From assembly GCF_028769735.1 (NCBI RefSeq), contig NC_088171.1:66481216-66545215 (forward strand): DNA of 64,000 nucleotides, given 5' to 3'. Under the pieces are notes generated by a model. The model was not told the origin of the DNA. It did no database searches and saw only the letters and a program-made list of their open reading frames with translations. This document shows positions 1-12,900 of the stretch, one piece after another; the stretch's first letter is position 1, and every line of letters starts with the position of its first letter. The position numbers and the translations under genes were made by a program. This DNA is from Zonotrichia leucophrys gambelii. Taxonomy: Eukaryota > Chordata > Aves > Passeriformes > Passerellidae.

Positions 1-227
1 TTTTAGGTAGAAATTCTTTACTGTGGGGATGGTGAGTCACTGGCATGGGTGGTCCAGAGAAGCTGTGGATGCCTCATCACTGGAACTCTTCAGAGCTGGG
101 TTGGATGGGGCTTTAAGAAACCTGGTCTATTGGAAGGTGTCCCTACCCGCAGCAGGGGGGCTGGAACGAGATAGTCTTTAAGGTCCCTTTAAGGTCCTTC
201 CAACCCAAACAGTTCCATGATTCTATA
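1..227 (+). mobile_element. CR1 LINE, 3' end fragment
   Basis: This is the 3' untranslated end of a chicken-repeat-1 type non-LTR retrotransposon in plus orientation, cut by the left window edge. The diagnostic text is the run 'ggttggatggggctttaag', 'cctggtctattggaaggtgtcc', the poly-G 'agcagggggg' block, then 'ccttccaacccaaac' and the terminal 'ttccatgattctat'. CR1 copies end in a short ATTCTRTG-type repeat rather than poly(A), as here. A small internal duplication ('aaggtccctttaaggtcc') is an oddity of this copy. No coding part of the element is in the window. It is a truncated, dead copy. Confidence 0.9.
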
Positions 228-3200
228 ATTGCATGGTTTTTCTTCTGTCCTTTTTCTTAGTAGAAAAACACAGAAGATACTGATGTGCAGATGAAAGCTT
301 TGAAAGAAAATAAATAGAACTGTCTCTAAGAGTTACAGGTGCAGAAATGGATCAGTAAAGGGTTATTTATTACGTGCTAATATATCTGTGAGGTATGAAC
401 AAACTATGAGGAAAACACAAGCCTAGAAAATGGAACTGCAACATCTCAAGGCAGAGAAGATTAAAGTAGTTCTTCCAGCTATTCTATTTCAATGAATTAT
501 TGTAGATATAAATCCATTTATGTTGGAAGTTGGAGAGGCCATTTGTTTCACAAATACTAGTGTTATCCCAGGAAATAGAAATGGGATTCCAAAATTAGTT
601 ATTAAAGATCACACTTTACTGGTTAAGATAGCTCGAGTTCCAAGGGGCCACACAAGATCTAATTCTGGGAGTCAAATTGTCATTCTGTTGAAATGGCTTT
701 TGCCAGGCAGGACACTACAGCACTTGGCTGCTCTTAGCTAAATCCAGAAGTACAAATCCTATGGTCATCAGTCCTTGTCCACAACATCTCAAATTCAAGG
801 TTGCTTTGCAGCACAGGTAAAATGGGATGCTGTGACCACAGGGACAGGGTGGTTTGGGCTGCTGCATCACAGTTATGATGGAGACTCCCAAGCTATGTCT
901 GGTCCTGGTGTCTCTAGAGGAGCAGCCCAGTATGAGGATCTTCCCTGGCTGCAGCAGAAGGCATCAGTCCGGCTGCTGGGGCACTGCTGCTGGCAAAAGA
1001 GATGGAGAAGACAGCCTCACGTCCCAGGCATCTGCCTGCTTTAGTTATGCCTGGAGCTGGTCCTGCTTCAAGAAAGCAGAGAGTCTGGGCAAACAGAAGA
1101 GTGCTTTTGATGGGTGATTGCATACTAACATAGCCTGATCTTTACTTTGCAATCTTAACTAGAAATCCAAGTTACAGTTGACTAGAAACTGCTTAAATAA
1201 GAGAAGAGTCAAGCAGGACTGGTCATCATCTTGCAATGATAGGAAATGTGACCTTAATATGGAAGGAAATACGTTTTCATAATATATCTTTTCCAGATTA
1301 GCTCCCAGAAAAGATCTCAAAATATTTTTCTCATTATTTTTTCTCAAAATATGTTTTAGCTTGAGAAAAAGATAGAGCATCCCCATTTTCTATGTGCTAA
1401 GACTTTGGAAGTCAACAGCCTTTTGGAAGTATTTCTCTAAAACCAAACCATCAGAATATGCTTGGAGTAAGAGATATTGAGTATTGAGTAAGAGATATAT
1501 TGAGTATTTTCTGATTTACTTTGAATGGGGTTCACTCCTTCCCACAAGAGATCCCCCTCCCATGTAATGAGAAAAGGAACCAGCAAAGAGCTGAGAAATG
1601 GTGTTCTGATTGGAAACTCACATTTCTACATGTACCATAAAAGTGAGGTGGACAGTTAAATCAATCTAAAGTAATTTCAGTGCCCAGGAACCAGCTCTTG
1701 GTGCTTTCGATCCTTGAAAAATATCAGCCAAGTTTGTGATAACTCTGCCAACTTCAGAAGGCATTACACTACCCTTGGGCACATTTGCCCCTTTTCTTCT
1801 CAAATAATACACTAATTGATTGATTTTTTTCTATGCTTATCATTCTGTGGATTCTTTGACAATGCAGAAATGTTGTGGTTATAGTTAACATAAAATATAT
1901 TGGTGTGATATATTCCTGTGCTGCTGTCCCTTACTCTAATATTACTTGATCAAAGTAGTTACAACAGCATAAAAGCACCAGAGATGCAGTGAATCAAACA
2001 CACATGCAAAGCAAAAAACATATTTTTTAATGAAATATAAAATTACTTCAGTGTATTATCTAAATTATGATAAGTATATGTTTTCCAATGAAATTAAAGA
2101 TTTATACAATGCGATACAAATCTCATTCTAAGAGACATATTTCCTTAGAATAAATGGTGAAAAGACATCAGATCTATATTTCAAAAAATCTACTGTTAAT
2201 TTTACCAATAATTTTCTCAAAATTTGCCCTTTTGAAAGTAAATATGTCACTTGTAGGTGCTATTTTTTGTATTCCATGTAGCAGAAGCTCAGTCAGCTTT
2301 ACTCAGAGCAAAGTAATTTTCAATGTACACCTTTTTTTATATCTTCATTACGTAACAAAAATCTCGTATAAAATAAGAACAGCTTTCATTAGTTCTGTGA
2401 GTGGATAAGAAACCTGTGCTATATTAAGAAATCAGAATTGAAGCAAAATCATTAGGGAGTAAACAGTCATCTTCCTGCTCAGTGTCCACTGACTGATGTA
2501 ATGAGGATGGTGAACTGCTTGCATTCCTTATATGATTTGTGGAAGGAGTTGCTATCCAAGCAGAGAAAAAAATTGATACTTGTGTAAAACTTTGCTAAAA
2601 TTTAGACTCCCAGATCTGTTTGGTTTCCCAACCCAGCATACTGCAGTTTGGTCTCTTTGCTATTATAGTCTTCTACCCAGACTAAGCCACCTTTTAATAT
2701 ATCAGTTGAGACTAATTTATTGGGTTTCTTTTCCCCACTTTACCATTTGTAATATACCTCTTGAGGTAATATATGAGTGGACTATAAGGAGTCTTCACAC
2801 AGGAAAGGGATATTACCTCCCCCTCTTGTGAACTGTGGGCTCAAGTTATGCCCTCCCAGACTGTGCCTTTCCCAGGGCTCCCTTCCCTCGTCCCAGTGCA
2901 GTGCAAGCACTGCTTGGCACTGCTCCCAGGGGATTTCATCTGGCCTCCAACCTCGCTGCTGTGGTGCCTCAGTGACCCCCAGGAGAGAGGACAGTATGCA
3001 GTCCCTCTCTGCTAGTGGGACCAGTGGCATTGTACTCCTACCAGAAAACATGGTCACCAGACTAGAAGCTGTAGGAGAAAAATGGGGGAATGACTATTCC
3101 TGAAACTTATTAAGATGCTGTGTTTGGGCAAAATACATTTTATTATAACTGGATTTTACTATGAGTAATATTTCCTAATTAACCACAGGGATTCATGAGC

Positions 3201-3702
3201 TTTGCAGACTGAAAGACTGAGCATAGGAAATGTCCCAGGTCTGGTTTTAATCAAGTTTATGTCCTTAAGAATTGCTTGCTTTTGCAAAAAGTTTCAGGAG
3301 TAGCTAGTCTGAGGAATTACCCACGGGGTGTAACGAAACTTCCAGTTACATACTTGAAACATCTCTGGAGCTGTACCTGCCTGAGTTAGAAAAGAATTAT
3401 CTCTACAGAGATAATACAGTGAGCTAGAGCACACTTCTGAGTGGACATGGGAATGGTGGATGATCTCATTACCTCTATCCTCCTTAGATCTATTTCAAAT
3501 AATTTCAAGCTCCTTGGGGACTGTCTTCCAGTCCATGTAGACCTTGGTGGGTCATGAATCTGCAAGCTGGACTTTTGCACACAGAGGATGATGGACTTGC
3601 AATAATGGAAACCTTCAGCTCTCAAAAATGGTTGGGTTTTTTTAAGAATTCCTTAATAGAAAATACTTTTTTTTTCTGGTGTAGATCAGGCCGATTCTGA
3701 CT

Positions 3703-3703
3703 G

Positions 3704-3731
<28 letters not shown>
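3703..3731. repeat. (CA)n microsatellite
   Basis: Uninterrupted CA dinucleotide run of about 14 units, followed by 'tatacc'. Likely length-polymorphic. Confidence 0.9.
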
Positions 3732-3736
<5 letters not shown>

Positions 3737-4892
3737 CAGTGAAGGACTGGGAGGCTATCAGAATATGCTGTGTGTTAAAAATGTGACAGCAATAGCTGTG
3801 TAGATAAGTAAAAGGGAACCTATACTCATACAGATGGCAATATCAAGGAGGGAAGGGGAAGAAGAAATTGCAGCATCACCCCAAATTTACCCTGGGTCAC
3901 ACTGGGCCTGTGTGTCACTCAATGTCACAGCCCTCCCTACACAGAACAAAAAAAGGCAGCATTTATCAGAGCTAATGCCCAAGAAGGTGTGACTGGAGTA
4001 CACACTTTGGCATCTTTCTTTTTCATGGCAAATTTGTGTAAATAAACACATTACAGCCAGAAGTTGTATAATGTTTTTCTGTCATGTGGCTATTCTCCAG
4101 CCAGGAATATACTCTTTATGAAAATTAGTGAGTGGCTACTTCAGATAAAATTATCATAATCAGAAACTTAAAAAAAATTGTGCTGGATTTTTTCTTCTCA
4201 AAACCAAACCAAAACAAGAACAAAAAGAGCCCTAGAAAAAAGATTTTTTGGTTGCTTACTTCTGTGTAGGGGCAAACTAGTGATCCAAGTGCACTGTTGT
4301 GATCCTATTGTGGAGTCACTGATGGCACCAGAAGTCAAAGTGTCTATGTTTATGTGGCTGTGCCAGTGCACCAGTGTTGTGAGGAGCTCTGTGTAGTGGG
4401 CACCTGCTGAGCCAAAGATTTGAGATGAATAGCACCCATATTGATTTGCCTATAATGGAGTGGAAAAGAAAAATGTCCAGGTTTTGTTGCAGGTATTTTC
4501 ATGGGGTATTAAATTGGTGGATTAGTTGAAAACAGCAGTACTGATAAAGTCTCCTGTCCATCTTGATGGTTGGGCCTTTCTATTAAAATGACACATAAAT
4601 AACCTATTATGTCCCCCACCCATGGAAATTCAAATGCACCTGTCAACTTGATAAAGCACTTGCCTGGAGGGAAGCATTGTTTACATTTTCACTCCATTCT
4701 TCAGAAAAAGTGAGATTCTAATTATTTTTCCCACTGTAAATTAATGCTGACTATGATGGTTAGCATATCTCTGTATTGTTATATCTATGCAAAAGTTAAA
4801 TAATAGAACTGATCCATCATGTATTATGCAATGTGCATTTTTATGACAGGCTTCCCTCTGATCTTATTATGCCTTTCTTCACAAATACTTAC

Positions 4893-4910
4893 TTTTTTTT
4901 TTTTTTTTTT
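4893..4910. repeat. Poly(T) tract before an exon candidate
   Basis: An 18-T run followed directly by 'ccctag'. It could be the polypyrimidine tract of the acceptor at 4916, although a T-run this long can also be the reverse of a retro-element poly(A) tail. No retro-element body is recognisable next to it. Confidence 0.85.
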
Positions 4911-4916
4911 CCCTAG

Positions 4917-4969
4917 CAGCTGGGGGAATCTTTGTTGACTGCTGGTTCAGAAGTTGAAATCTGTCCTGT
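4917..4969 (+). CDS. Exon candidate 1 of the unidentified gene
   Basis: The acceptor is a long T tract plus 'ccctag'; the donor is GTGAAA at 4970. Read in phase 0 from CAG it encodes QLGESLLTAGSEVEICP and leaves two bases (GT). Those two bases plus the first base of the exon at 9857 make a Val codon, so the joint stays in frame. The AG at 4918-4919 would give an equally in-frame start three bases later (a NAG-type alternative). The frame runs into TGA at 4971 if not spliced. Support comes from the splice signals and phase match, not from recognised homology. It is the weakest of the phase-linked set. Confidence 0.45.
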
Positions 4970-6033
4970 GTGAAAAGAAAAATGCAATTTACATGTTTAT
5001 CGGATGCTGAACTCTGCTATCTTCTGAGAAGGAAAAAATAAGGATATAAGAGTATACTCCATTAATAATAAGCTTTATTATAATAGACAATTGGTCACAG
5101 TAGACTAAACCATTTTTCTACAAACCAAGCGCATCAAATTCAGTAATACAATGCAATTGTTTCTGGATAGCTCAGACAGTAACTTTTAATTCAGAAAAAG
5201 TAAACTAGTTAAGGTAAAATCAAATGCGAACAGTATCTTTCGTTCATTCATAAAATCATACCACACCTTTGCACAAAACTTTAAGCTGTACCATAAACAT
5301 TTCTTAGGGTTGCTAGCAGTCATTTCTGCTTTGTTTATAATTTTGGTTTTTGTACATTTTATGGTTTCTGCTTGAACTGAAGACAAAACTGCTGCAATAC
5401 CACAAAGGGGCCGTTTTTGCAATAATGTGCCAGAAGTGGAAAATAATGTGAGAAGCACTCTTGTTATCTGGTTTCTTAACTGAAGCAGGGAAGAAGACAT
5501 TGCTGAGAGGCTGTTGGTACACTCAGAGAGCTTTGGGAGACAGCCTGATCTTGCAAGTTACTTTTGCAAGTGTGGCAGACCCAATTGGTTTGCATACTCT
5601 GTTGAAGGCTCATGCAAACTGCTCTGAGCCTTTAACTCTTTATCTCTACTTGCTACTTGCTCTAGGATTTCCATTCCTAGATTTCTAGAGAAGCATCAAT
5701 TCCAGGCATGGTTAAACTGTTTGCAAGAGTCTAAAACAAAACCCTGGCGCAGGAAAGAGTAAACTGACAAGGAAATACCTTAGCAGTTGAGGCACTTTGG
5801 GTTTAGTTTCTGATGAGCTTGCAATTGGGATGCTGGCCCTATGGAGGCAGAAAAATCATTTTTGGAGTGAAGAAGGCAGAGGGGATGACATGAGAATGGT
5901 AAGCGTCAATCTTAATCACAAAGGAATACCCAAACCTCTGCCTTCCTAATTTTCTTCCTTCTTTTCCATACTGAAACCAGCATTTACTTTAGCACCACAG
6001 CTTACAAAAATATGTCAGGCCCCTCCACTACTC

Positions 6034-6069
6034 TTTCACAAACACCTTGCCAGGGAGGTGTTTGTGAAA
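6034..6069. repeat. Perfect inverted repeat, 14-bp arms, 8-base loop
   Basis: The left arm is 'tttcacaaacacct' (6034-6047) and the right arm is its exact reverse complement, 'aggtgtttgtgaaa' (6056-6069). The loop is 'tgccaggg'. A short MITE remnant, a small RNA hairpin or chance are all possible. The arms do not extend further. Confidence 0.85.
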
Positions 6070-7721
6070 CCTTTTTTTTTCAGTTCTTCCTCCATGGCCT
6101 ATTTCTGCAGTGATGTCTGCAAGAAAGAATCTGATTGCTGGTGATTATCTGGAGAATCAGAGAGAGATAATTTATGGGCAGTTAAAACAAGCAGCCACAT
6201 AAATGTCCTCTGATCTCAACACAGGCTGCTAACTCCTTGTTCTGCCAGCAGCCCATTTCTACCTGTCCCTACAGTGCTGAAGCAATGGGGCTGCAGTGTG
6301 AGTGAGAGATTCTAGATACTTCTGTGGTAAATGTTTGCTAATAATTAACATCTGTGCTGGAGCAGTCAGTGTACTTATTAGGGTTACTGAAAGATCAGAG
6401 CAAAATTACAGTATTTCTATAAGAAGACAACCACCCTTCACAGATGTTCACATATGTTTTACTAAAAGTGTTTAAATTTTTGTTTCACTTTCATTTTCCT
6501 AGCCTCCTTCCATCTGCTTCAAAAGAAAGCTGGATCTAAACAAGCAAACTAGGAACATTTTGGTACTTAGTAAAACTTTACTGCAATTTCACTATTCTTT
6601 GAATTAAAAAAAGGAAAACATAAATTAAAATTCAAAAGGCACCTTCCACAAGAGCACCATTTCTCAACCCCACTAGCACAAGCATACATTATGCCACTGC
6701 CTGCATAGGAGGAAATTTTCTGAAGCTGAAGAGAATGCAAATAGAAGCCACTAGTCCAATGTATTTTAATTTTAAGTTCTCAGCTGATTTACTGTCCATG
6801 TAATGATACAGGTTTAAAAACATTTTGCTGCTAGGAAAAGATCTGTCCATCTGATGTCAGTCACAGGTGAATAAAAGCCTGTCTTATTCCCAGACATACA
6901 TCTTGAATTCACAAAGACAAATTGAATGAAATCTGTGAACATGGACTTGTTTCTTTTAACTATCTTTTTTTCTGCATTTAATCAGTTCCAAACAGTAAAA
7001 ATAAAATGCTCATTGCCAACAAATTAATTGACAAACTTAGCTCCTTTGTTTTCTGTTTACACATTAGTTTTGAACTGCATTGTAACTTACAGATCTGTCA
7101 GGGTTATTTTCACAAATTTTTCACAGAATGTTTTCTGTGGGCAAATTGTATCCCATAAGATGAACTGCTCCATGGATCTATTTACTATTTGTTGTTTTTG
7201 GTGTATTTTTGGTCACCAAAGTCATATAGTATTATTTCTGCTTTCTGACTGCATTACATTTGTAAACACATGAGTAATGAATAACAAATGTTGATGAGCA
7301 GATAATGAATAGCAGACACTCATTTACACAGATATGCCCTTTTGTGCATTAAAATCCTGACTTCCATAAGGAAAATAACTTTTCCTAAACACTTTTGTAT
7401 ATAAAATCCTGTCTGTCTGAAGTTACTGAAGATGCTTTCTTAAGTAACTGATTCCAGCATCCCTTGTAAAATTTGGGAAATGAGGCATGGAGAGAGATTT
7501 CCCTTGCCCATCTGAACCAAACCCACTCGGGGCTCGGAATATAGCAGGATTCTCTGGAGTAGGAAGGGAATGTACTTTATCTCCTTTCCTTAGGGCAAAT
7601 CAATGGACAAAGACACTGCTATGCACAAGGAAATGCAAGAAAGCTGTGGCCTTTAATTTTTACTCACCAAGGTTTTTGCTTCATTGAATATCAGTTTTCC
7701 TTGAATTAATTTTTGAGATGA

Positions 7722-7735
7722 CCCCCCCCCCCCCC
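7722..7735. repeat. Poly(C) homopolymer, 14 bases
   Basis: Uninterrupted C run in an AT-rich setting. Its length is prone to slippage and to sequencing error. Confidence 0.9.
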
Positions 7736-9550
7736 GATTTATTATTGTTTGGAAGAGAGTATTTCTACATTTTTATTTTTTTAATGGGTGACTGAAGTGT
7801 GGACACTTAAAATCACAAAAGATTGAGATCTGAAAAAATGGGATGGTGAGCAGCAGGCTACACAAGCAATGTGTGTAGTGTAGCTAAAGAATATGTGGCT
7901 GCACTTCGTAATTTCTAAAAGCAGGAGATGAAAATCACTCCCAAGAAAAGATCTGCATTGCTGCTCACTGGACATATCCATGAATAGGATGCTATTGCAA
8001 ATCACAAACAAAAAGACCCGCTGCTGTTTCCTAGTGCTATGGTGCTAAGCAGCTTTCCATAAATCTATTCTGGGATTTCTCCTTAGTCATTTACAAAGAG
8101 GTTATTCTCTGTATATGCCTTTTATTCACCATTTAGTCTGTCCATGTCTGTTTGTTAAATAAATCAGGGAAGACTGTAACAACAATGCTTCAGGCATTCA
8201 TAATTTGACTGAAACAAACAATTCCTGGATACTACTGGTCCCTTATGCTGGTCCATAATGTTGACAAATAGGATGATTTAGAAACAAGGTATCTCTCTGC
8301 AGAGTTGCCAGGAGCCCACAAAGGCCTTTGCTAACCTAAGACACTCACATGGCTCATTATTGACCCAGGAACGAGAGCATGTGCTGCCACCCCACCAAAG
8401 CATGCTGCACGTGCATAAATGTGTGTGAGTGCTTTGTGCATGTAAGGGTTAAACATGAGGGGTGTCGGTGTGGCCTTCTCGTGGTGGCATGATTTTTGGC
8501 AATCCTAATAGCTTTTCTTGTTCGTGCCTTTGCTTGCCATTTCTCCAATTTCACGATTTATTCAAACAGAGTTGAATTTCATGACTTGTAAAGTGTCCCA
8601 TCCTTCCTACAGTGGCTTGGAAACTTTCCCCACTGTCACATCTGATTCTGACCAAGGTCCAGCGACAACCTCACTGGAACCTGGACACCACCAAGGTGGC
8701 TTTGACACAGACAGGAGGGATGTTTTTAGATATTTCCATGTAAATTCTTCTTTTACCAGAGTTGCTGGCAAGGTTTTTAGCAACATTTTGTCAGAAACGG
8801 GGTTTGCAATGCTTAAGGGGTGCTGTGCTTCCCTCAGAGGTCAGCACTAGACAGCTTTTGTTTTTTAAATTGTAAAGCTACGCTGGTTTAACAAAGATTG
8901 CCTCCAGGACAGTAATTCCCATATTTACAACTCTTACCACAGAAAATGCATTTACCATGTTTATGAAAGTTACTTGAAGTAAATACAGCACCCTTGACTT
9001 TTGATGTCTTTTTTTCCCCCTATCATTTCAACACTCTTCTGCCCTTTTGACTAAGTTAACGGCTTGTAACTTTTGCTAATTATTTGTCATGACCAGCGTT
9101 CAGTTTCACTCATTCTCAATTGGTTGATTTGGTCCATTTTACTCATTTTATGTGTTTTCTTTGAATGCTGTTTTCAAGCAGTTTTTTTATACATTTTGCA
9201 ATGCATGAGCCTGGAATTGATTCACATGATGTTGTTAATAATAATAATGCTGCTGCAAAGAGTTAAGAATCAGTACTAATTATAATCAAGTGTTTGGACT
9301 TACAGGTATATTCCTCAACTTTTCAAAAGAGCTTTTTCATGCTGATGTCTTTTTTTTAAAGACACTAGAAGTCAGTCTTCCTCTCATTCTCACTGCACCT
9401 CAGAAAATCTGAGGAAATATTCTTTCGTCTTTCACAAAAACTGTCAAACAATAGAAAACATCATAGTACCTTTACACACTAGCATGGCATTTTCTGTACC
9501 CTGACCTCCGAAATATTGGTAATTATAGTTGGCTGTGCCTCAGTTCTGTA

Positions 9551-9685
9551 ATATATTTATAAATTTAAATTTATAAATTTAAAATTATATAATATATAAA
9601 TATTATATAATATTATATATATAATATATATAATATATATAATAAATATAAATATATAAATTTAAATTTAAATTTAAAAATATAT
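9551..9685. repeat. AT-only low-complexity island with palindromic structure
   Basis: About 135 bases made almost entirely of A and T, mixing TATA, AATTTAAATT and ATAATATT units. The flanks (aaatttaaattt types) are complementary to each other, so the island could form a cruciform. Open frames here are meaningless Tyr/Ile/Asn strings. Confidence 0.85.
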
Positions 9686-9856
9686 TTGTGTTTAAAATGT
9701 GTTGTGCTTCAATAACGTATTTCTCTACACTTGTGTGGCATAATACATTTATACAACAAAATACATTTTTATTTGTATTACAAATGTATTTTTGTTTTTT
9801 TTCTAGGTTACACACTATAATTTCCAAAGGGTTGAAATAATTTACCTTTTTTGTAG

Positions 9857-9951
9857 GAGAAATGTGTTCCACTCTCTTAAAAACCTGCATTTTTACGTCA
9901 CGGTGTACGCTAAAGGAGCAGTGATTGAAATAACTGTTGTCAAGGAAGAAT
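9857..9951 (+). CDS. Exon candidate 2: beta-strand-rich segment
   Basis: The acceptor is 'ttaccttttttgtag' and the donor is 'gaagaat' before GTATTA. The exon starts with the last base of a split codon and ends with the first base of the next, leaving 31 whole codons. They read RNVFHSLKNL followed by HFYVTVYAKGAVIEITVV and KEE. The alternating hydrophobic pattern (FYVTVY..AVIEITVV) is typical of beta strands and unlike random AT-rich translation. The frame is also open upstream to an alternative strong acceptor ('gttttttttctag', 9806), which would lengthen the exon, but only the 9857 start matches the phase of the exon at 4917. The split T at the end pairs with TG at 13775 to make a Leu codon. 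Confidence 0.6.
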
Positions 9952-12900
9952 GTATTAAAATTATTAATAAGACTTAAACCCACATGAGACTTACTGAATC
10001 ATCTGATCTGACCTAAATTCATGACCCTTCCTCCCAGTTCTTCCCTTCTCATACTCGCACAAAAATAGGAAGACCAAAAGGAGAAAAAACTGCCAACATA
10101 ATAAAGGCCCATGAAAACTTGTACATTTGCATTAGGTCGACATAACATTTTATGATTATAATAATATAAACAAATAAACTATAAGGGCATGCACATCAGA
10201 CCTCATTTCAAGCTGAACTATTATAAAGCGATTAACAGCCTCACAGTCCCGCTTTAATTAAGTTATGTTGTGAAATATTCAGCATTTGAACCTGTTCTGG
10301 CCTGCCTCTTTTATCATTGAATTACCATCCTTAATGTGTTTTTCTGCTGAAAGATGAATTTCATTTAAGGATTACTGTACATTGCTCTGGCATTTTGTGG
10401 TTTCTTGTCAGCCCTTGTGAATCTAGATCATTGCTAACTTCAGTTTTTCTGACATGTCCTATATGCACAGTCTCTTGACTAGCCTGTCTCTATGGATTTA
10501 TTAACTCATATTGTATTCCTGTAGAAATGAATGGACATTTTTGATTAACTTAATGATAGAAATTTCAGATGACAGTACAGTTTAATTTTGGAGCTTACTT
10601 CTGGTTATGTAGGCCACAGCAGCTCTCTAGTGACCTATCACTTCACAGAAATGTGTTTTGAGAGTTTCAAGGCAGTGGACATCTGTCTGCCAAATACTTT
10701 CAGATGGTGCTAGCAAGGAGGGAATTGAAAAGGGTCTTTAAATCCACAGCCACAAACAGAGCTGTTCCTCCTTCTTGGAAGTGGTATACAAATGCTATAT
10801 TCCTCTTTCCTTGCTACATATTGAAGAGCCTGACTTCAGGGAAACTCCCACTACCAGGTGATTTGAGGAAGAGTTAATGAACAGTGCTCCAGTGAAGGGT
10901 CCTCCTTCCTTCCTTTCTAGTGCCGACCCCAGACCAAGGCTATGCAACTCACCGCAGCACCATCAGCTTTGGCTGTGCCTTGTCTCTTTCAGTTGTCAGA
11001 TGAGCAGTCTGTGTTTTTGTTTTGGTTTTTTTTTGGGGGGGACGATGACAGGAGGGATGGGAAGAGGACATGCAGAACAATATTATCATGTTCTCATGTT
11101 CTTTTGACTAGTCACATCAATGTCCTCAGAGGGAGTTCACCAGATCTTGAAATGTGACAACAGATCAGATGGGTTTGTTTACTCCCACTATCCTGCAGAA
11201 CTGTCTGTTCTTGGGGAGGAAGACAAGGACTTCTGATGCTATATCTGGTCCGATATGGATATGGATATTCCCCTTTTTGCCTGGGAATGGCACCTAGAGT
11301 CAAGAACTTCCAAAGAAAGTCTTTGCCCTGGCAAGGTGAAGGTTTGTTCAGACACAAAGGTTTGAGTAACATGGCTTGGGTTTCCCCACATTACCATCTG
11401 AGTGTTGTAAATTACACTCAGATCTGGCATTGATTGAAAAAATAGGTGATAATTTATTTGTGTGAAAGTAGTGGAAGGTCCATGCTCTTCCCTGTGCGGG
11501 ACAAGTACAGAATGCTTATTACTGCCCCCACAGCTCACAGCTCAAACAGGCCAAACAGAGCTGAAAAGAAGCATGTGGTGTTCATATCCATGGCTTGCAA
11601 AACACACAGTAAATAAGCCCTCTGTTAGTTGATAGGGACAAGCACAAGAGAAGAACAAGCAGATTCACTGAAAGTGAGATAAGATGAAGGTCAGACAAGA
11701 CGCAGGGGAAAGCATGGGACTGATTCAGGAGGGAAGAAAATTTTGAAGAAAAGAAGCGAGCAATGCAGGGAAAAATGCCTCTAGCATAAAAGGAGGATTG
11801 TGACAGAAATCATCCTGTTTGCTGTGTTTCCTGTAGACTGAAGTTCTGAGCTGGGTCTCTCAACCATTTATCTTACCCTAGATCAGGGAGGAGACACGAG
11901 GCCAGGAAAGCCTTGATGCTCTTGAACTGGACAGGTTAGAAGTTCTAGTAGTGAGACACTGGGATGAGAGAGGAGGGTAACCACTGCAGGGGCTGTGGTG
12001 TGGCAGCTCTTGCAGCTGCTCCTCTGTGCTCACACAGTACCAGTGGATGTTGCCTTCCTGCTTTATTGAAACTACTGACCATGTTAATTCTTATGGAGCA
12101 CTGTGTAATGCAGGGATGTGTCTTGTGTGTAAGACAGAAGAAAATACAGGCCTTGTCCTGTCCTTATGGCTGCTGTATGTTCCTAATATGTTGTCCTGAA
12201 TGAAAGCCTTTGAACCCTAGAGACTTTGGTGTGGAAGATTCAGACTGTCCTTATTTTATTCTTAATTTCAGAAGACCTTTCCTTTCATTAAAATGTAAAA
12301 AAAAATTATTAGGGCTGATGTAAATGGAAGCTGGTGCTAAAATGAAGCATCCTATTGTTCTGTTGTTCCTGGAAAAGAGTTGGAGATAATTTCCTATACA
12401 TGTTCTTGCTTTCTTAATTCACCTAAAACAAATCCTCTCCTAAGGCAGTGTCCCATAATAGCAGCATGCACGTCAGGATTGTGGCATTGGCACACTGTGC
12501 TAGTTATGGGATTCCTCGTAATGCGTAAGAACAGCTGAGGAAATGTGAACTGGAACACAAGCAAACTGAGCTAAATCTAACTTTTCCCAAGTGAGGGCAA
12601 AAATTTGTATCTGGTTTTTGCGGTCTCTTGTAAGAATCTGACCTCTTCATTTCAGCAAAAACTAAAAGCAAGACTATGCACAAGAAGGTTATGATGTACT
12701 GATCTTAAATGAGAGCTTTTCTTTAGCTAGCTTTGTGAGTAAGTTCCAGTCGTTTCTGCCAGTGTAATACACATTCTTGAAAGAAAAAGCATATGCTAGG
12801 CCAGCAAAAGTGGTATTTTGTCTACATTAAATAGAAATGTTAGGGAAGAGCATGCTGATGTATTGTAAGGATGTAGCAATATCACCAATCCCTTTCTTCC

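Larger units (their letters stand above)
228..4916. other. Non-coding stretch, probably intron or upstream flank
   Basis: No convincing exon is seen. A weak exon-like segment at 747-815 (acceptor 'ctaaatccag', donor GTAAAA, one open frame, phase 0/0) would join in frame to the exon at 4917, but its composition is not convincingly coding. A GC-richer patch at about 2830-3060 has no recognisable content. Also present are a small duplication around 1470-1506 and a CA microsatellite at 3703-3731. Confidence 0.5.
4970..9856. other. Intron-like non-coding stretch
   Basis: AT-rich sequence with no convincing exon on either strand. It holds a perfect 14-bp-arm hairpin (6034-6069), a 14-base poly(C) (7722-7735), a TAA-type run near 9236-9248 and an AT-only island (9551-9685) just before the next exon. 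Confidence 0.5.

Noticed and set aside
747..815. Possible upstream exon in phase with the exon at 4917
   Set aside because: The donor GTAAAA and phase are acceptable, but the acceptor tract is weak and the peptide is not distinctly coding. It is mentioned only within the flank description.
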